Source: Rhizobium lusitanum (GTDB taxonomy: Bacteria; Pseudomonadota; Alphaproteobacteria; Rhizobiales; Rhizobiaceae). Taken from it: a DNA stretch of 64,000 nucleotides. The notes beneath the pieces are model-generated. The model had not been told where the DNA came from, did not search any database, and was given only the letters and a program-made list of their open reading frames with translations. Shown here in pieces: positions 47,662 to 56,320 of this stretch (positions are counted from its first letter, which is position 1; each line of letters opens with the position of its first letter). The stretch is taken from positions 992,001 to 1,056,000 of the forward strand of contig NZ_CP050307.1 of NCBI RefSeq assembly GCF_014189535.1. The letters are read 5' to 3'. A program made the position numbers and the translations under genes.

Positions 47662-48624
47662 TCAATTGCGGGAGAGCGGTAATTTCGTTCCGGCGAGTTC
47701 ACGTTCTTCGACGATGGCGTGACGGAAGCGGAAGAGCTTGGCTGGGCGGCCGCCCGTCTCGCTTTCGCTTCCGCCCGTTTCCTCCACCAGATCCTGCTGC
47801 TCGATAAGGCGACGGAAATTCTGCTTGTGCAGCGTCAGCCCCGCCAGCGCCTCGACGGTGCGCTGCAGTTGCAGCAGGGTAAAGCTCTCGGGCATGAGTT
47901 CGAAGACGACGGGACGATATTTGATCTTCGCCCTCAGCCGCGCCATGCCAGTTGCGAGAATGCGACGATGATCGGCAAACATCGGGCGGCCAAACCTGGC
48001 CGGCGGCGCGCCTCCCGCCTCCTGAACAAGGCCCGCTTCGTAAAGAAGCTCATAGCGCTGCAGGACGAGGTCTTCATTCCAGACTGCCCCATTGAGCCCA
48101 AAGGCATAGTCGGCGCGGCGGCGGCGCGGATCGCATTTGCCACCATCGCTGTCGATCCAGCCCGCCAGTTGGGCGGCAATGTCGTCAATGATGGCTGGAC
48201 GGCCGTTGCGGTGATCTTCCCATGGGAAATATTCGTACCAGCCATGCCAGCTCGGCTGGCCGGCGCCAGGGGCCGCCTGCTCGCGCACCAGGCCGAGATA
48301 GCTGATCGAGATCGTCCGCCCGCCCAGAATTTCATTGTTCCGGTCGCGGTCGGCAAAGGTATAAAGCTGCTCCAGATATCCCACTGGATGCGCGGTCTGC
48401 TCGCGGACCCATTCGCGAAGGCCGCTTTGCAGCGTTCTATGACCAAGCTCGAATGGCCCTGATGGCAGCGCCTCGCCGGAGCGAACTGTCATAACCCGCG
48501 GCTCGTGGCCGGTGACAGCCGTCAAAACCGCGATCAGTTCGGCATGCGCAAGTCCGATGGTCAAGGAATCTCCATATCTTATTTCAACCTGCGCTTTTGT
48601 CGCATGAAGAGCGGCCGATGCCAA
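47662..48624 (-). CDS. nadQ: NAD biosynthesis regulator (NadQ/NrtR-like, Nudix-like plus winged helix)
   Basis: Protein of 320 residues with an N-terminal Nudix-like domain and a C-terminal winged-helix domain (about residues 235-310, MPESFTLLQLQRTVEALAG), the arrangement of NrtR and of the alphaproteobacterial NadQ family. NadQ is described as repressor of nadABC in Rhizobiales; direct linkage to nadABC and the palindromes in front of nadA support it. The Nudix hydrolase signature is not evident, so ligand sensing and not catalysis is expected. The only in-frame start candidate is TTG at 48624, 18 bases after the GntR stop, with a weak ribosome binding site. Confidence 0.8.
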   Translation of the reverse strand: MASAALHATKAQVEIRYGDSLTIGLAHAELIAVLTAVTGHEPRVMTVRSGEALPSGPFELGHRTLQSGLREWVREQTAHPVGYLEQLYTFADRDRNNEILGGRTISISYLGLVREQAAPGAGQPSWHGWYEYFPWEDHRNGRPAIIDDIAAQLAGWIDSDGGKCDPRRRRADYAFGLNGAVWNEDLVLQRYELLYEAGLVQEAGGAPPARFGRPMFADHRRILATGMARLRAKIKYRPVVFELMPESFTLLQLQRTVEALAGLTLHKQNFRRLIEQQDLVEETGGSESETGGRPAKLFRFRHAIVEERELAGTKLPLSRN

Positions 48625-48642
48625 TGCACGCGCGTTCGTCGC

Positions 48643-49335
48643 CTACCGGCGGACATAATTCGGATATTGCTCGCAAATCAGATCGATGATCGACAGCGTG
48701 CCGGAAAGATGTTTGCGCACGGCCGCAACCGCCAGCTCCGCGTCGCCGGACTGCACGGCATCGACAACGGCGCGATGGTCGGCCATGACCTGCTGCAGCT
48801 TGCCCGGCATCGGCAGGTTCAGCCGGCGTAGCCGGTCGAGATGGACACTCTGGCGGCGAACGGTTGCCCACAGCCCCAATATCCCGACCCTCTCGAAGAG
48901 AACCCGGTGAAAATCCTTGTCGAGCGAATCGAAGAAGTCGTAGGTCTCGGGCGACATGACATGCTCCTGCCGGGCCAGAACCTGCGCCAATGCGGCCGCC
49001 GTCTCCGCCGGCTCTTCGGCTGTAAGACGCCGGATGGCCTCAAGCTCGATCGACAATCTCAGGAAATGCGCCTCCCTGGCATTGCCTATATCGATCTTGG
49101 AGACCACGGTCGCATATTGCGGATAGACCTCGACAAGCCCCTCCTCCTCCAGCCGTATCAAGGCATCGCGAACCGGCGTCTGGCTGACATTGAATTCGCT
49201 CTGCAATGAGGTTCGCGACAGCACCGTCGTTGGCGGCAGGCTCATCGAAAGAATGCGCGACCTCAGGATCTCCAGGATCTGCGGCGCGACCTGGCGCGAG
49301 CGGTCCAGGGCGAATTCTTTCGGATTTACTCTCAC
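48643..49335 (-). CDS. GntR-family regulator (FCD domain)
   Basis: Regulator of 230 residues: N-terminal winged helix (residues 10-75, with SQTPVRDALIRLEEEGLVEV) and an all-helical FCD effector domain. GTG start at 49335 behind GGAAGG. Divergent from the transporter operon starting at 49468, with an 18-bp palindrome between; control of that operon is the natural inference. The nadQ gene follows 18 bases downstream on the same strand, so read-through into NAD genes is possible. Confidence 0.88.
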   Translation of the reverse strand: MRVNPKEFALDRSRQVAPQILEILRSRILSMSLPPTTVLSRTSLQSEFNVSQTPVRDALIRLEEEGLVEVYPQYATVVSKIDIGNAREAHFLRLSIELEAIRRLTAEEPAETAAALAQVLARQEHVMSPETYDFFDSLDKDFHRVLFERVGILGLWATVRRQSVHLDRLRRLNLPMPGKLQQVMADHRAVVDAVQSGDAELAVAAVRKHLSGTLSIIDLICEQYPNYVRR

Positions 49336-49391
49336 GCGGTCACCTTCCTGATCGAAACTCTCAACCCTTTAAACACAATTTAGGCCTTGAT

Positions 49392-49409
49392 GCACTGATA
49401 CATTAGTGC
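49392..49409. promoter_or_regulatory. 18-bp palindrome, candidate GntR operator
   Basis: GCACTGATACATTAGTGC has matching GCACT/AGTGC arms and AT/AT inner steps, in the gap between the GntR gene and the SsuA-type gene, 59 bases before the latter's start codon. FCD-type GntR proteins bind short palindromes of this sort. Confidence 0.6.
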
Positions 49410-49467
49410 TTTAGTCCATCTATGCCAACGCAATCTCATGCGTTTGGATCATTTTTGGGAGGAAATG

Positions 49468-50472
49468 ATGAGAGCTTTTCTTCGCGGCATGACCGCGGCC
49501 TGTCTCGTGTTTGCCGGCACATTGTCCGCCGGCGCCGCCGAAAAGACGGATATTTCGATCACGCGCCAGCCGGGCATCCTTTATCTCGTCAGCCACGTCA
49601 TGGAGACGCAGAAACTGATCGAGAAGCGAGCTGAGGCCGATGGCCTCGCCGGCGTCAAGGTCGATTGGCGCACCTTTAGCGGCGGTGGCGCGCAGACCGA
49701 TGCGCTGCTGGCCGGTAATGTCGACATCGTCAATACCGGCACCGGCAACCTGCTGCTGCTCTGGGACCGCACCAGAGGCAGGGTCAAGGGCATCGTCACC
49801 AATTCCGCCCAGCCGGTCATCATGGTTTCGCGTGATCCACGCATCAAATCCCTGAAGGACATTCAGCCGGGCGACAGGATCGCCGTGCCGACGGTCGGCG
49901 TTTCGACGCAGGCAATCCTGCTGCAGATGGCTGCCGCCCAGATGTATGGCGACGATCAGGTGCACAAGTTCGACACCAACACGGTGCAGCTCGGCCATCC
50001 CGACGCGATGGCAGCACTTGCAAACCAGAACCACGAAGTGAAGAGCCATTTCTCGGCGCCACCCTTCCAGTATCTGGAACTGAAGCAGCCGGGCGTTCAT
50101 GAAGTCGTCAATTCGCGCGACATCATCGGCGGCGATCTGACCCAGGGCACCTTCTTCACGACCACGCAATTCGCCGAGGCCAATCCGACTGTCATCAAGG
50201 CCGTGCGGCAGGCGACGGCAGACGCCATCGAGGTGATCAAGAAGGATCCGAAGACCGCCGTCGAAGCCTATAAGACGGTGAGTGGCGACAAGACCAGCGT
50301 CGATGACCTGCTGGCGATCCTGAACCAGCCGCACATGATGGAGTTCCGCATGGATCCGCAGGGAACCATGAAGTTTGCAGCCCATCTCCACAAGGTCGGA
50401 ACCCTGAAGACGATGCCGAAGGCCTGGACGGATTATTATCTGCCCGAAGCCGCCGATCTGAACGGCAATTGA
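49468..50472 (+). CDS. ABC transporter substrate-binding protein (SsuA/TauA/NMT1 type)
   Basis: Periplasmic binding protein of 334 residues with a signal peptide (cleavage near SAGAAE). The fold is that of binding proteins for nitrate, sulfonates, pyrimidines and aromatic acids. ATG 49468 is five bases from the GGGAGG site; ATG 49465 is too close. The ligand is unclear: the enzymes downstream suggest a sugar acid or related hydroxy acid, which is unusual for this binding-protein class. Confidence 0.87.
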   Translation: MRAFLRGMTAACLVFAGTLSAGAAEKTDISITRQPGILYLVSHVMETQKLIEKRAEADGLAGVKVDWRTFSGGGAQTDALLAGNVDIVNTGTGNLLLLWDRTRGRVKGIVTNSAQPVIMVSRDPRIKSLKDIQPGDRIAVPTVGVSTQAILLQMAAAQMYGDDQVHKFDTNTVQLGHPDAMAALANQNHEVKSHFSAPPFQYLELKQPGVHEVVNSRDIIGGDLTQGTFFTTTQFAEANPTVIKAVRQATADAIEVIKKDPKTAVEAYKTVSGDKTSVDDLLAILNQPHMMEFRMDPQGTMKFAAHLHKVGTLKTMPKAWTDYYLPEAADLNGN

Positions 50473-50526
50473 TCCGGGAGGGCGGCGCGAATGCCGCCTC
50501 TCGATCCAATTCTTGAAGGAGCCTCC

Positions 50527-51345
50527 ATGCTTCAGGCAAAAATCGCAGCGGACGCGACAACGATCGAGGCGGCTACCGCTGCCACACCGCTCTTAAACGT
50601 CGATAAGGTGACGCTTCGCTACAAGACGCCGAACCTTTTGATCACCGCCACCGAGGACGTCAGCTTTTCTGTTGCGAAGTCCGATCGCTTCGTGCTGCTC
50701 GGACCGTCCGGCTGCGGGAAATCGACCCTGCTGAAGGCGATCGGCGGCTATATGACGCCGACGAGCGGCCGCATCGAGATCAAAGGGCAGTTGGTCAAGA
50801 AACCGGGGGCCGATCGGATGATGGTGTTTCAGGAATTCGACCAGCTCCTGCCCTGGAAGACGGTCCTCGAAAACGTCATGTTTCCGCTGACGACCGCCCG
50901 TCGCTTGCCCCGAGCCGAGGCAGAAGCCATTGCGCGCGACTATATCGACAAGGTGAAGCTCACCCGCGCCGTCGACGCCTATCCGCATATGCTGTCGGGC
51001 GGCATGAAGCAGCGTGTGGCGATTGCACGCGGCATGGCCATGCAGCCCGATATCCTGCTGATGGACGAGCCCTTTGCGGCGCTTGATGCGCTGACACGCC
51101 GGCAGATGCAGGACGAGCTTCTTCAGCTCTGGGAAGATACGCGTTTCACCGTCATCTTTGTCACGCATTCGATCGCCGAGGCGATCAAGATCTCCAACCG
51201 CATCCTGCTGCTTTCGCCGCACCCCGGCCGGGTCAAGGCCGAGGTCCGCAATGTCGAATCCGTCCGCAGCGACACCGCGGCGGCCGCCAAGTTGGAGCAG
51301 GACATCCATCACATGCTGTTTGCCGAAGCCGGACACAGGGAATAG
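50527..51345 (+). CDS. ABC transporter ATP-binding protein (SsuB/TauB type)
   Basis: ATPase of 272 residues with GPSGCGKST, LSGGMKQR and LLMDEPFAALD, Q-loop FQEFDQLLPW typical for the SsuB/TauB class. ATG 50527 was chosen because GAAGGAG lies six bases upstream; an ATG at 50491 is also in frame but lacks a site. Followed by the permease after three bases. Confidence 0.92.
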   Translation: MLQAKIAADATTIEAATAATPLLNVDKVTLRYKTPNLLITATEDVSFSVAKSDRFVLLGPSGCGKSTLLKAIGGYMTPTSGRIEIKGQLVKKPGADRMMVFQEFDQLLPWKTVLENVMFPLTTARRLPRAEAEAIARDYIDKVKLTRAVDAYPHMLSGGMKQRVAIARGMAMQPDILLMDEPFAALDALTRRQMQDELLQLWEDTRFTVIFVTHSIAEAIKISNRILLLSPHPGRVKAEVRNVESVRSDTAAAAKLEQDIHHMLFAEAGHRE

Positions 51346-51348
51346 GCC

Positions 51349-52212
51349 ATGAGCGCACCACAAATCATTCTCGCGGCCGACACGGCAGATGCTGCCGGCC
51401 ATATCGCCGCCGTCGAGCAGAAGCTCGGTACCCTCGAACTCCTTTGGCAGTCGAGCTTCCTCCGCAAATCACTGCTGATCGTAATTCTCGCGATCATCTG
51501 GGAAGTCTATGCGCGGCACCTCGACAATCCGCTGCTGTTCCCGACGCTCAGCGACACGTTGAGCGCGCTCTATGATCGCTTCGCCGATGGCGTTCTGCCT
51601 GAGCGCATCTGGACGACGCTGAAAGTACTCGTGACGGGCTATGTGGCAGGCACCGTACTGGCGGCTATCCTCACCGTCGTTGCCATCAACACCCGCATTG
51701 GTACTGATTTTCTCGAGACCATGACGGCGATGTTCAATCCGCTGCCGGCGATCTCGCTGCTGCCGCTCGCCCTCATCTGGTTCGGGCTGGGGCCGGCGAG
51801 CCTCGTCTTCGTCCTCATCCATTCCGTGCTCTGGGCGGTCGCTCTCAACACCCATGCCGGCTTTCTCGGCGTGTCGCGCACCCTGCGCATGGTGGGGGCG
51901 AATTACGGGCTGACCGGGCTTTCCTATGTCTTCCGCATCCTCATCCCCGCAGCTTTCCCGTCGATCCTGACGGGCCTAAAGATCGGCTGGGCCTTCTCCT
52001 GGCGCACTTTGATCGCCGCCGAACTTGTGTTCGGCGTCTCCTCCGGCCAGGGTGGGCTTGGATGGTTCATCTTCGAAAACCGCAATCTGCTCGACATTCC
52101 CGCAGTCTTCGCTGGCCTGCTGACGGTTATCGTTATTGGGCTTATTGTCGAGAACCTGGTGTTCCAGACGATCGAGCGCCGCACCCTGCTGAAGTGGGGC
52201 ATGAAGGAATGA
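51349..52212 (+). CDS. ABC transporter permease (SsuC/TauC type)
   Basis: Inner-membrane protein of 287 residues with six hydrophobic segments after a 40-residue cytoplasmic start; coupling loop near LRMVGANYGLTGLSYVFRI. Completes the three-gene importer. The dehydratase gene starts 55 bases after its stop. Confidence 0.9.
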   Translation: MSAPQIILAADTADAAGHIAAVEQKLGTLELLWQSSFLRKSLLIVILAIIWEVYARHLDNPLLFPTLSDTLSALYDRFADGVLPERIWTTLKVLVTGYVAGTVLAAILTVVAINTRIGTDFLETMTAMFNPLPAISLLPLALIWFGLGPASLVFVLIHSVLWAVALNTHAGFLGVSRTLRMVGANYGLTGLSYVFRILIPAAFPSILTGLKIGWAFSWRTLIAAELVFGVSSGQGGLGWFIFENRNLLDIPAVFAGLLTVIVIGLIVENLVFQTIERRTLLKWGMKE

Positions 52213-52267
52213 CCCGACGCGCGGATTTATCTCTTCGACCAACCGTTGAATACAAGGCTAGACTACA

Positions 52268-54004
52268 ATGAGCAGCAAAAAGAAACCGTCAGAACTGCGC
52301 AGCGCCAGATGGTTTGCCCCCGATGACCTCAGAAGTTCCGGGCATCGATCACGGACCATGCAGATGGGTTATGCGCCGGAAGAATGGGCCGGAAAGCCCG
52401 TTATCGCAATCCTCAACACCTGGTCCGACGCCAACCCCTGTCACGCGCACTTCAAGCACCGTGTCGAAGACGTAAAACGCGGCGTCTTTCAAGCCGGAGG
52501 CTTCCCGCTTGAACTTCCGGCATTGTCGCTGTCGGAAAGCTATGTGAAGCCGACGACCATGCTCTATCGCAACATGCTGGCGATGGAGGCCGAGGAGCTG
52601 CTGCGCTCACACCCGATCGACGGGGCCGTCCTGATGGGCGGATGCGACAAGACAACGCCCGGCCTTGTCATGGGGGCGCTCTCCATGGGCCTGCCGATGA
52701 TCTACCTGCCGGCCGGGCCGATGCTGCGCGGCAATTATCGTGGCGAATATCTGGGCTCCGGCTCGGATGGCTGGAAATTCTGGGATGAACGCCGCGCCGG
52801 CACGATTACGGAGAAGGAATGGGTCGATGTCGAAGCCGGCATCGCCCGCTCCTACGGCCATTGCATGACCATGGGCACGGCGAGCACGATGACGGCAATT
52901 GCGGAGGCATTGGGCCTTACCCTGCCCGGCGCAAGCTCAATCCCGGCGCCGGATGCCAACCATATCCGCATGTCGTCTGCCGTTGGCCGCCGCATCGTCG
53001 ACATGGTCTGGGAGGATCTCGTTCCGTCGAAGATCGTCACGGCCGCCGCCTTCGACAATGCCGTCGCGGTCGCGATGGCGACGGGCTGTTCCACCAATGC
53101 CGTCGTGCACCTGATCGCGATGGCGCGCCGCGCCGGCGTCGACCTGACGCTGGACGATCTCGACAAGGCCGGCCGCGCGACGCCGGTGCTCGCCAATATC
53201 CGGCCGACGGGCAAGACCTACCTCATGGAGGATTTCTACTATGCCGGCGGTCTTCGGGCCTTGATGGCGAAGCTCTCCTCGAAGCTTGACCTCTCCGCCC
53301 TCACCGTGTCGGGCGTCACCCTCGGTGAAACGCTGGAAGGTGCCAAATGCTACAATGACGACGTCATCCGTTCGCTCGACAATCCGGTCTACCACGAAGG
53401 CTCGCTCGCCGTTGTGAAGGGCAATCTCGCGCCGACAGGCGCGGTCATCAAACCTGCCGCCTGCGACCCACGCTTCCATAAGCATCAGGGGCCGGCGCTG
53501 GTGTTCGACAGCTATCCGGAAATGAAGGCGGCGGCGGACGACGAGAACCTCGACATAACGCCTGATCATGTCATGGTGCTGCGCGGCGCCGGACCGCAGG
53601 GCGGACCGGGCATGCCGGAATGGGGCATGCTGCCGATCCCGAAGGCGCTGCTGAAGCAGGGCCATCGCGACATGCTGCGCCTCTCCGACGCCCGCATGAG
53701 CGGCACGAGCTATGGGGCCTGCATTCTGCACGTCTCGCCGGAATCCCATGTCGGCGGTCCATTGGCGCTATTGAAGAATGGCGACATCATTCGCCTTGAT
53801 CTCGAAGCACGACGCATCGACATGCTGGTAGACGAGGACGAATTGCAGCGGCGGCGCGACGCCTGGGTGAAGCCGGCGGAAAAATTCGGACGTGGTTACG
53901 GCTGGATGTTCAACCGCCATGTCGCGCAGGCCGATACCGGCTGCGACTTCGATTTCCTGGAACCCGGTTTCGGCCCATCGCCGGGCGAACCCGACATTTA
54001 TTGA
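52268..54004 (+). CDS. IlvD/Edd-family sugar-acid dehydratase (L-arabinonate dehydratase-like)
   Basis: Dehydratase of 578 residues. The [2Fe-2S] cysteines C58, C126 (in GGCDKTTPG) and C199 (in SYGHCMTMGTAS) are one residue off those reported for Rhizobium leguminosarum L-arabinonate dehydratase, whose start (KKKPSELRSARWFAPDD) it also resembles closely from memory. The enzyme would remove water from an aldonic acid to give 2-keto-3-deoxy acid. D-fuconate, D-galactonate or other aldonates are alternatives because family members are promiscuous. Downstream of an importer and coupled to an RraA-like gene 18 bases away. Confidence 0.85.
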   Translation: MSSKKKPSELRSARWFAPDDLRSSGHRSRTMQMGYAPEEWAGKPVIAILNTWSDANPCHAHFKHRVEDVKRGVFQAGGFPLELPALSLSESYVKPTTMLYRNMLAMEAEELLRSHPIDGAVLMGGCDKTTPGLVMGALSMGLPMIYLPAGPMLRGNYRGEYLGSGSDGWKFWDERRAGTITEKEWVDVEAGIARSYGHCMTMGTASTMTAIAEALGLTLPGASSIPAPDANHIRMSSAVGRRIVDMVWEDLVPSKIVTAAAFDNAVAVAMATGCSTNAVVHLIAMARRAGVDLTLDDLDKAGRATPVLANIRPTGKTYLMEDFYYAGGLRALMAKLSSKLDLSALTVSGVTLGETLEGAKCYNDDVIRSLDNPVYHEGSLAVVKGNLAPTGAVIKPAACDPRFHKHQGPALVFDSYPEMKAAADDENLDITPDHVMVLRGAGPQGGPGMPEWGMLPIPKALLKQGHRDMLRLSDARMSGTSYGACILHVSPESHVGGPLALLKNGDIIRLDLEARRIDMLVDEDELQRRRDAWVKPAEKFGRGYGWMFNRHVAQADTGCDFDFLEPGFGPSPGEPDIY

Positions 54005-54022
54005 TCGCAAAGGATATATCTC

Positions 54023-54748
54023 ATGAGCAATTTCGTGCTGAGCAGCGAGACGCGCAACAAGCTGTTGGGCGTCGCCACGCCTACCATCGCCACCGCGCTC
54101 TTCAAGCGGGGCTTGCGCAACCAGTTCATTCAGGATGTGCACCCCCTATCGCAGAAGAAGGCGAACATGGTCGGCCAGGCCTTTACGCTGCGCTATATTC
54201 CAGCGCGCGAAGACCTGAATACACTCGAGGTCTTCCGCAACCCCGAGCATCCGCAGCGTGCCGCCGTCGAGAGGTGCCCGCCCGGTGCGATCCTCGTCAT
54301 GGATAGCCGTAAGGATGCGCGCGCGGCCTCGGCCGGTTCGATCCTGATTTCGCGGCTGCAGGTGCGTGGCGTCGCCGGCGTCGTCACCGACGGCGGCTTT
54401 CGTGACAGCCCGGAGATCGCGGCGCTTGATATCCCCGCCTATCACCACCGCCCCTCCGCGCCGACGAACCTGACGCTGCACCAGGCGATCGAAATAAACG
54501 GTCCGATCGGCTGCGGCGATGTCGCTGTCTTCCCCGGCGACGTGCTTGTCGGCGACAATGAAGGCGTCATCGTCATCCCCGCTCATATTGCCGATGAGAT
54601 CGCTGATGAGACCGTCGAAATGACCGCCTATGAGGATTTCGTCACCGAGGAAGTGTTGAATGGCGCGACCATTATCGGCCTTTATCCAGCAACCAGCGAC
54701 GCTCCCAAGATCAAGTTCGCAGAATGGCGGAAGCAAAAGGGCCGTTGA
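54023..54748 (+). CDS. RraA-like / HMG aldolase-fold protein
   Basis: Protein of 241 residues of the RraA/4-carboxy-4-hydroxy-2-oxoadipate aldolase family. Key family motif GVVTDGGFRDSPEI and the segment GDVLVGDNEGVIVIP are present; the Arg-Asp pair after GGF (RD) is the site for metal and pyruvate-like substrates in the aldolases. In catabolic operons such proteins are usually retro-aldolases or hydratases, not RNase E inhibitors. It may process the keto-acid formed by the dehydratase (inference). Last gene before a strong terminator. Confidence 0.82.
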   Translation: MSNFVLSSETRNKLLGVATPTIATALFKRGLRNQFIQDVHPLSQKKANMVGQAFTLRYIPAREDLNTLEVFRNPEHPQRAAVERCPPGAILVMDSRKDARAASAGSILISRLQVRGVAGVVTDGGFRDSPEIAALDIPAYHHRPSAPTNLTLHQAIEINGPIGCGDVAVFPGDVLVGDNEGVIVIPAHIADEIADETVEMTAYEDFVTEEVLNGATIIGLYPATSDAPKIKFAEWRKQKGR

Positions 54749-54763
54749 TCGGGCGATAAATCG

Positions 54764-54796
54764 AAACCCCGCCGGCGACAATGACGGCGGGGTTTT
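54764..54796 (+). terminator. Intrinsic terminator
   Basis: Perfect 11-bp stem (AAACCCCGCCG with CGGCGGGGTTT), ten-base loop and a T-run of four on the plus strand; the A-run on the left makes it usable from the minus strand too. Lies between the RraA-like stop and the stop of the convergent binding-protein gene. Confidence 0.9.
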
Positions 54797-54814
54797 GCAT
54801 AAAATAATAGATAC

Positions 54815-56320
54815 TTAACCGGCCCAGCTCATCCGATTCAGGAAGAAGCTTTCATTCGGTGTCGGCTGGAAGTTCAGCGCCTTGGCAGCGCCATAGATCG
54901 CAATCATCTGGTAGAGCGGCACGGCGGACACATCGTCCACGATCAACTGGCTGATCTTTTCATAGTCCGCCAATCGCTTCTGCTGATCAAGCGACGAGCC
55001 CGCGTCGTCGAGCAGCGCGTCGATCTCCGGCTTGGCGACGATCGCCCAGGTGCTGCCCGTGTGGAACAGATAGTTCATAACGCCATCGGCATCCTGGCAG
55101 GCACAGGAATTGGTGCTGATCGCCAAGGTCGGAGCATCGACAGGGCCTTTCTGAACCAGCTGCAGGAAGGTTGGCGTGTCGACCTGCGAAATCTCGACGT
55201 CGAAGCCGACTTCCTGCAATTCCTGCAATATGGCTTCGGCCACGCGCTGATCGAAGAAGGTGCCGACGGTCAACTGGAACTTCGGCGGCTTACCGGCGCT
55301 GGCTAACAGCGCCTTTGCCTTGTCCGGATCATAGGGAAGCCCAGTGATCTTATCGCTCCAGCCGAAATGCGCCGGTGTCATCATCTGGGCGACCGGCTTG
55401 TCGAACCCACCCAGAATGCCCTGCGTGATGCCAGCCTTGTCTATGGCGTAGGCGACCGCCTGACGGAGCTTTAGATTGTCGAAGGGTGGCTTGTTCGGAT
55501 TGATCCGGAGGAAGGACATTCTTTCCGTCAGTATCGGCAGGGCCTTGACCGTATCCGAACCCGCCAATTGCGCTGCCTGGTCGGACGTCAACGCGCGGGC
55601 GAAATCGGCCACACCTGCCTGCAGGTCAGCAACTCTGGTCGAGGCGTCAGGCACGGCGCGGAAGACTGCTTGCTCGAACGGGCCTTTGTTGCCCCAATAG
55701 CTGTCATTGCGAACGAGCGTCACGGCGACGCCACGGTCCCATTTGGCAAACTTATAGGGACCGCTGCCGACAGGTGCCAGATTGAATGCCTGGTCGCCGA
55801 CTTTCTGCACCACATGTTCGGGGACGATGGACAGCTTGGTGAGCTGCGCAAGCAGTGGCGGATAGGGGCTCTGCAGCGTCAGTGTTACCTCATGCTCGCC
55901 GGAGACCTCAGCCTTCGCGATCTTGGCGAACTGGCTGCGCTGCGGGCTCGCCAATTTCGGGTCGATGATGCGGTTGACGCTGAAGGCGACGTCTTCCGCC
56001 GTCAGCGGCGTGCCGTCATGAAAGGTGACGTCGGCGCGCAGGGTGAAGACGATTTTCGTATCCGACAGGGGCTTCCAGGAGGTGGCAATCTCGGGAGCAA
56101 TCTTGCCGCTATTGTCGCGCGTGACGAGATTGTCGAAAATATTGCGATAGACGAAATAGCTGTCCGGATTCCATTGCAGCTGCGGATCGAGCGTCGACGG
56201 CTCGTTGACGAGATCCACGACGATCTGCTGCTTTTCGGCAGCCTGGGCCATCATGGTGGACGGAAGAACAGCGAGCCCGAGGACCGCCGTTAAAACAAGA
56301 AGTTTGCGAAACATAATCAT
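54815..56320 (-). CDS. Peptide ABC transporter substrate-binding protein (SBP family 5)
   Basis: Periplasmic protein of 501 residues, signal peptide 1-28 (cleavage near AQA). Family 5 fold as in DppA/GsiB. It is unusual in being the last gene of its operon, directly after the ATPase stop, whose final codons supply its GAGGAG ribosome binding site. Gamma-glutamyl peptides such as glutathione are candidate ligands because of the gamma-glutamyltransferase in the operon (inference). The start could also be the ATG six bases downstream. Confidence 0.87.
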   Translation of the reverse strand: MIMFRKLLVLTAVLGLAVLPSTMMAQAAEKQQIVVDLVNEPSTLDPQLQWNPDSYFVYRNIFDNLVTRDNSGKIAPEIATSWKPLSDTKIVFTLRADVTFHDGTPLTAEDVAFSVNRIIDPKLASPQRSQFAKIAKAEVSGEHEVTLTLQSPYPPLLAQLTKLSIVPEHVVQKVGDQAFNLAPVGSGPYKFAKWDRGVAVTLVRNDSYWGNKGPFEQAVFRAVPDASTRVADLQAGVADFARALTSDQAAQLAGSDTVKALPILTERMSFLRINPNKPPFDNLKLRQAVAYAIDKAGITQGILGGFDKPVAQMMTPAHFGWSDKITGLPYDPDKAKALLASAGKPPKFQLTVGTFFDQRVAEAILQELQEVGFDVEISQVDTPTFLQLVQKGPVDAPTLAISTNSCACQDADGVMNYLFHTGSTWAIVAKPEIDALLDDAGSSLDQQKRLADYEKISQLIVDDVSAVPLYQMIAIYGAAKALNFQPTPNESFFLNRMSWAG

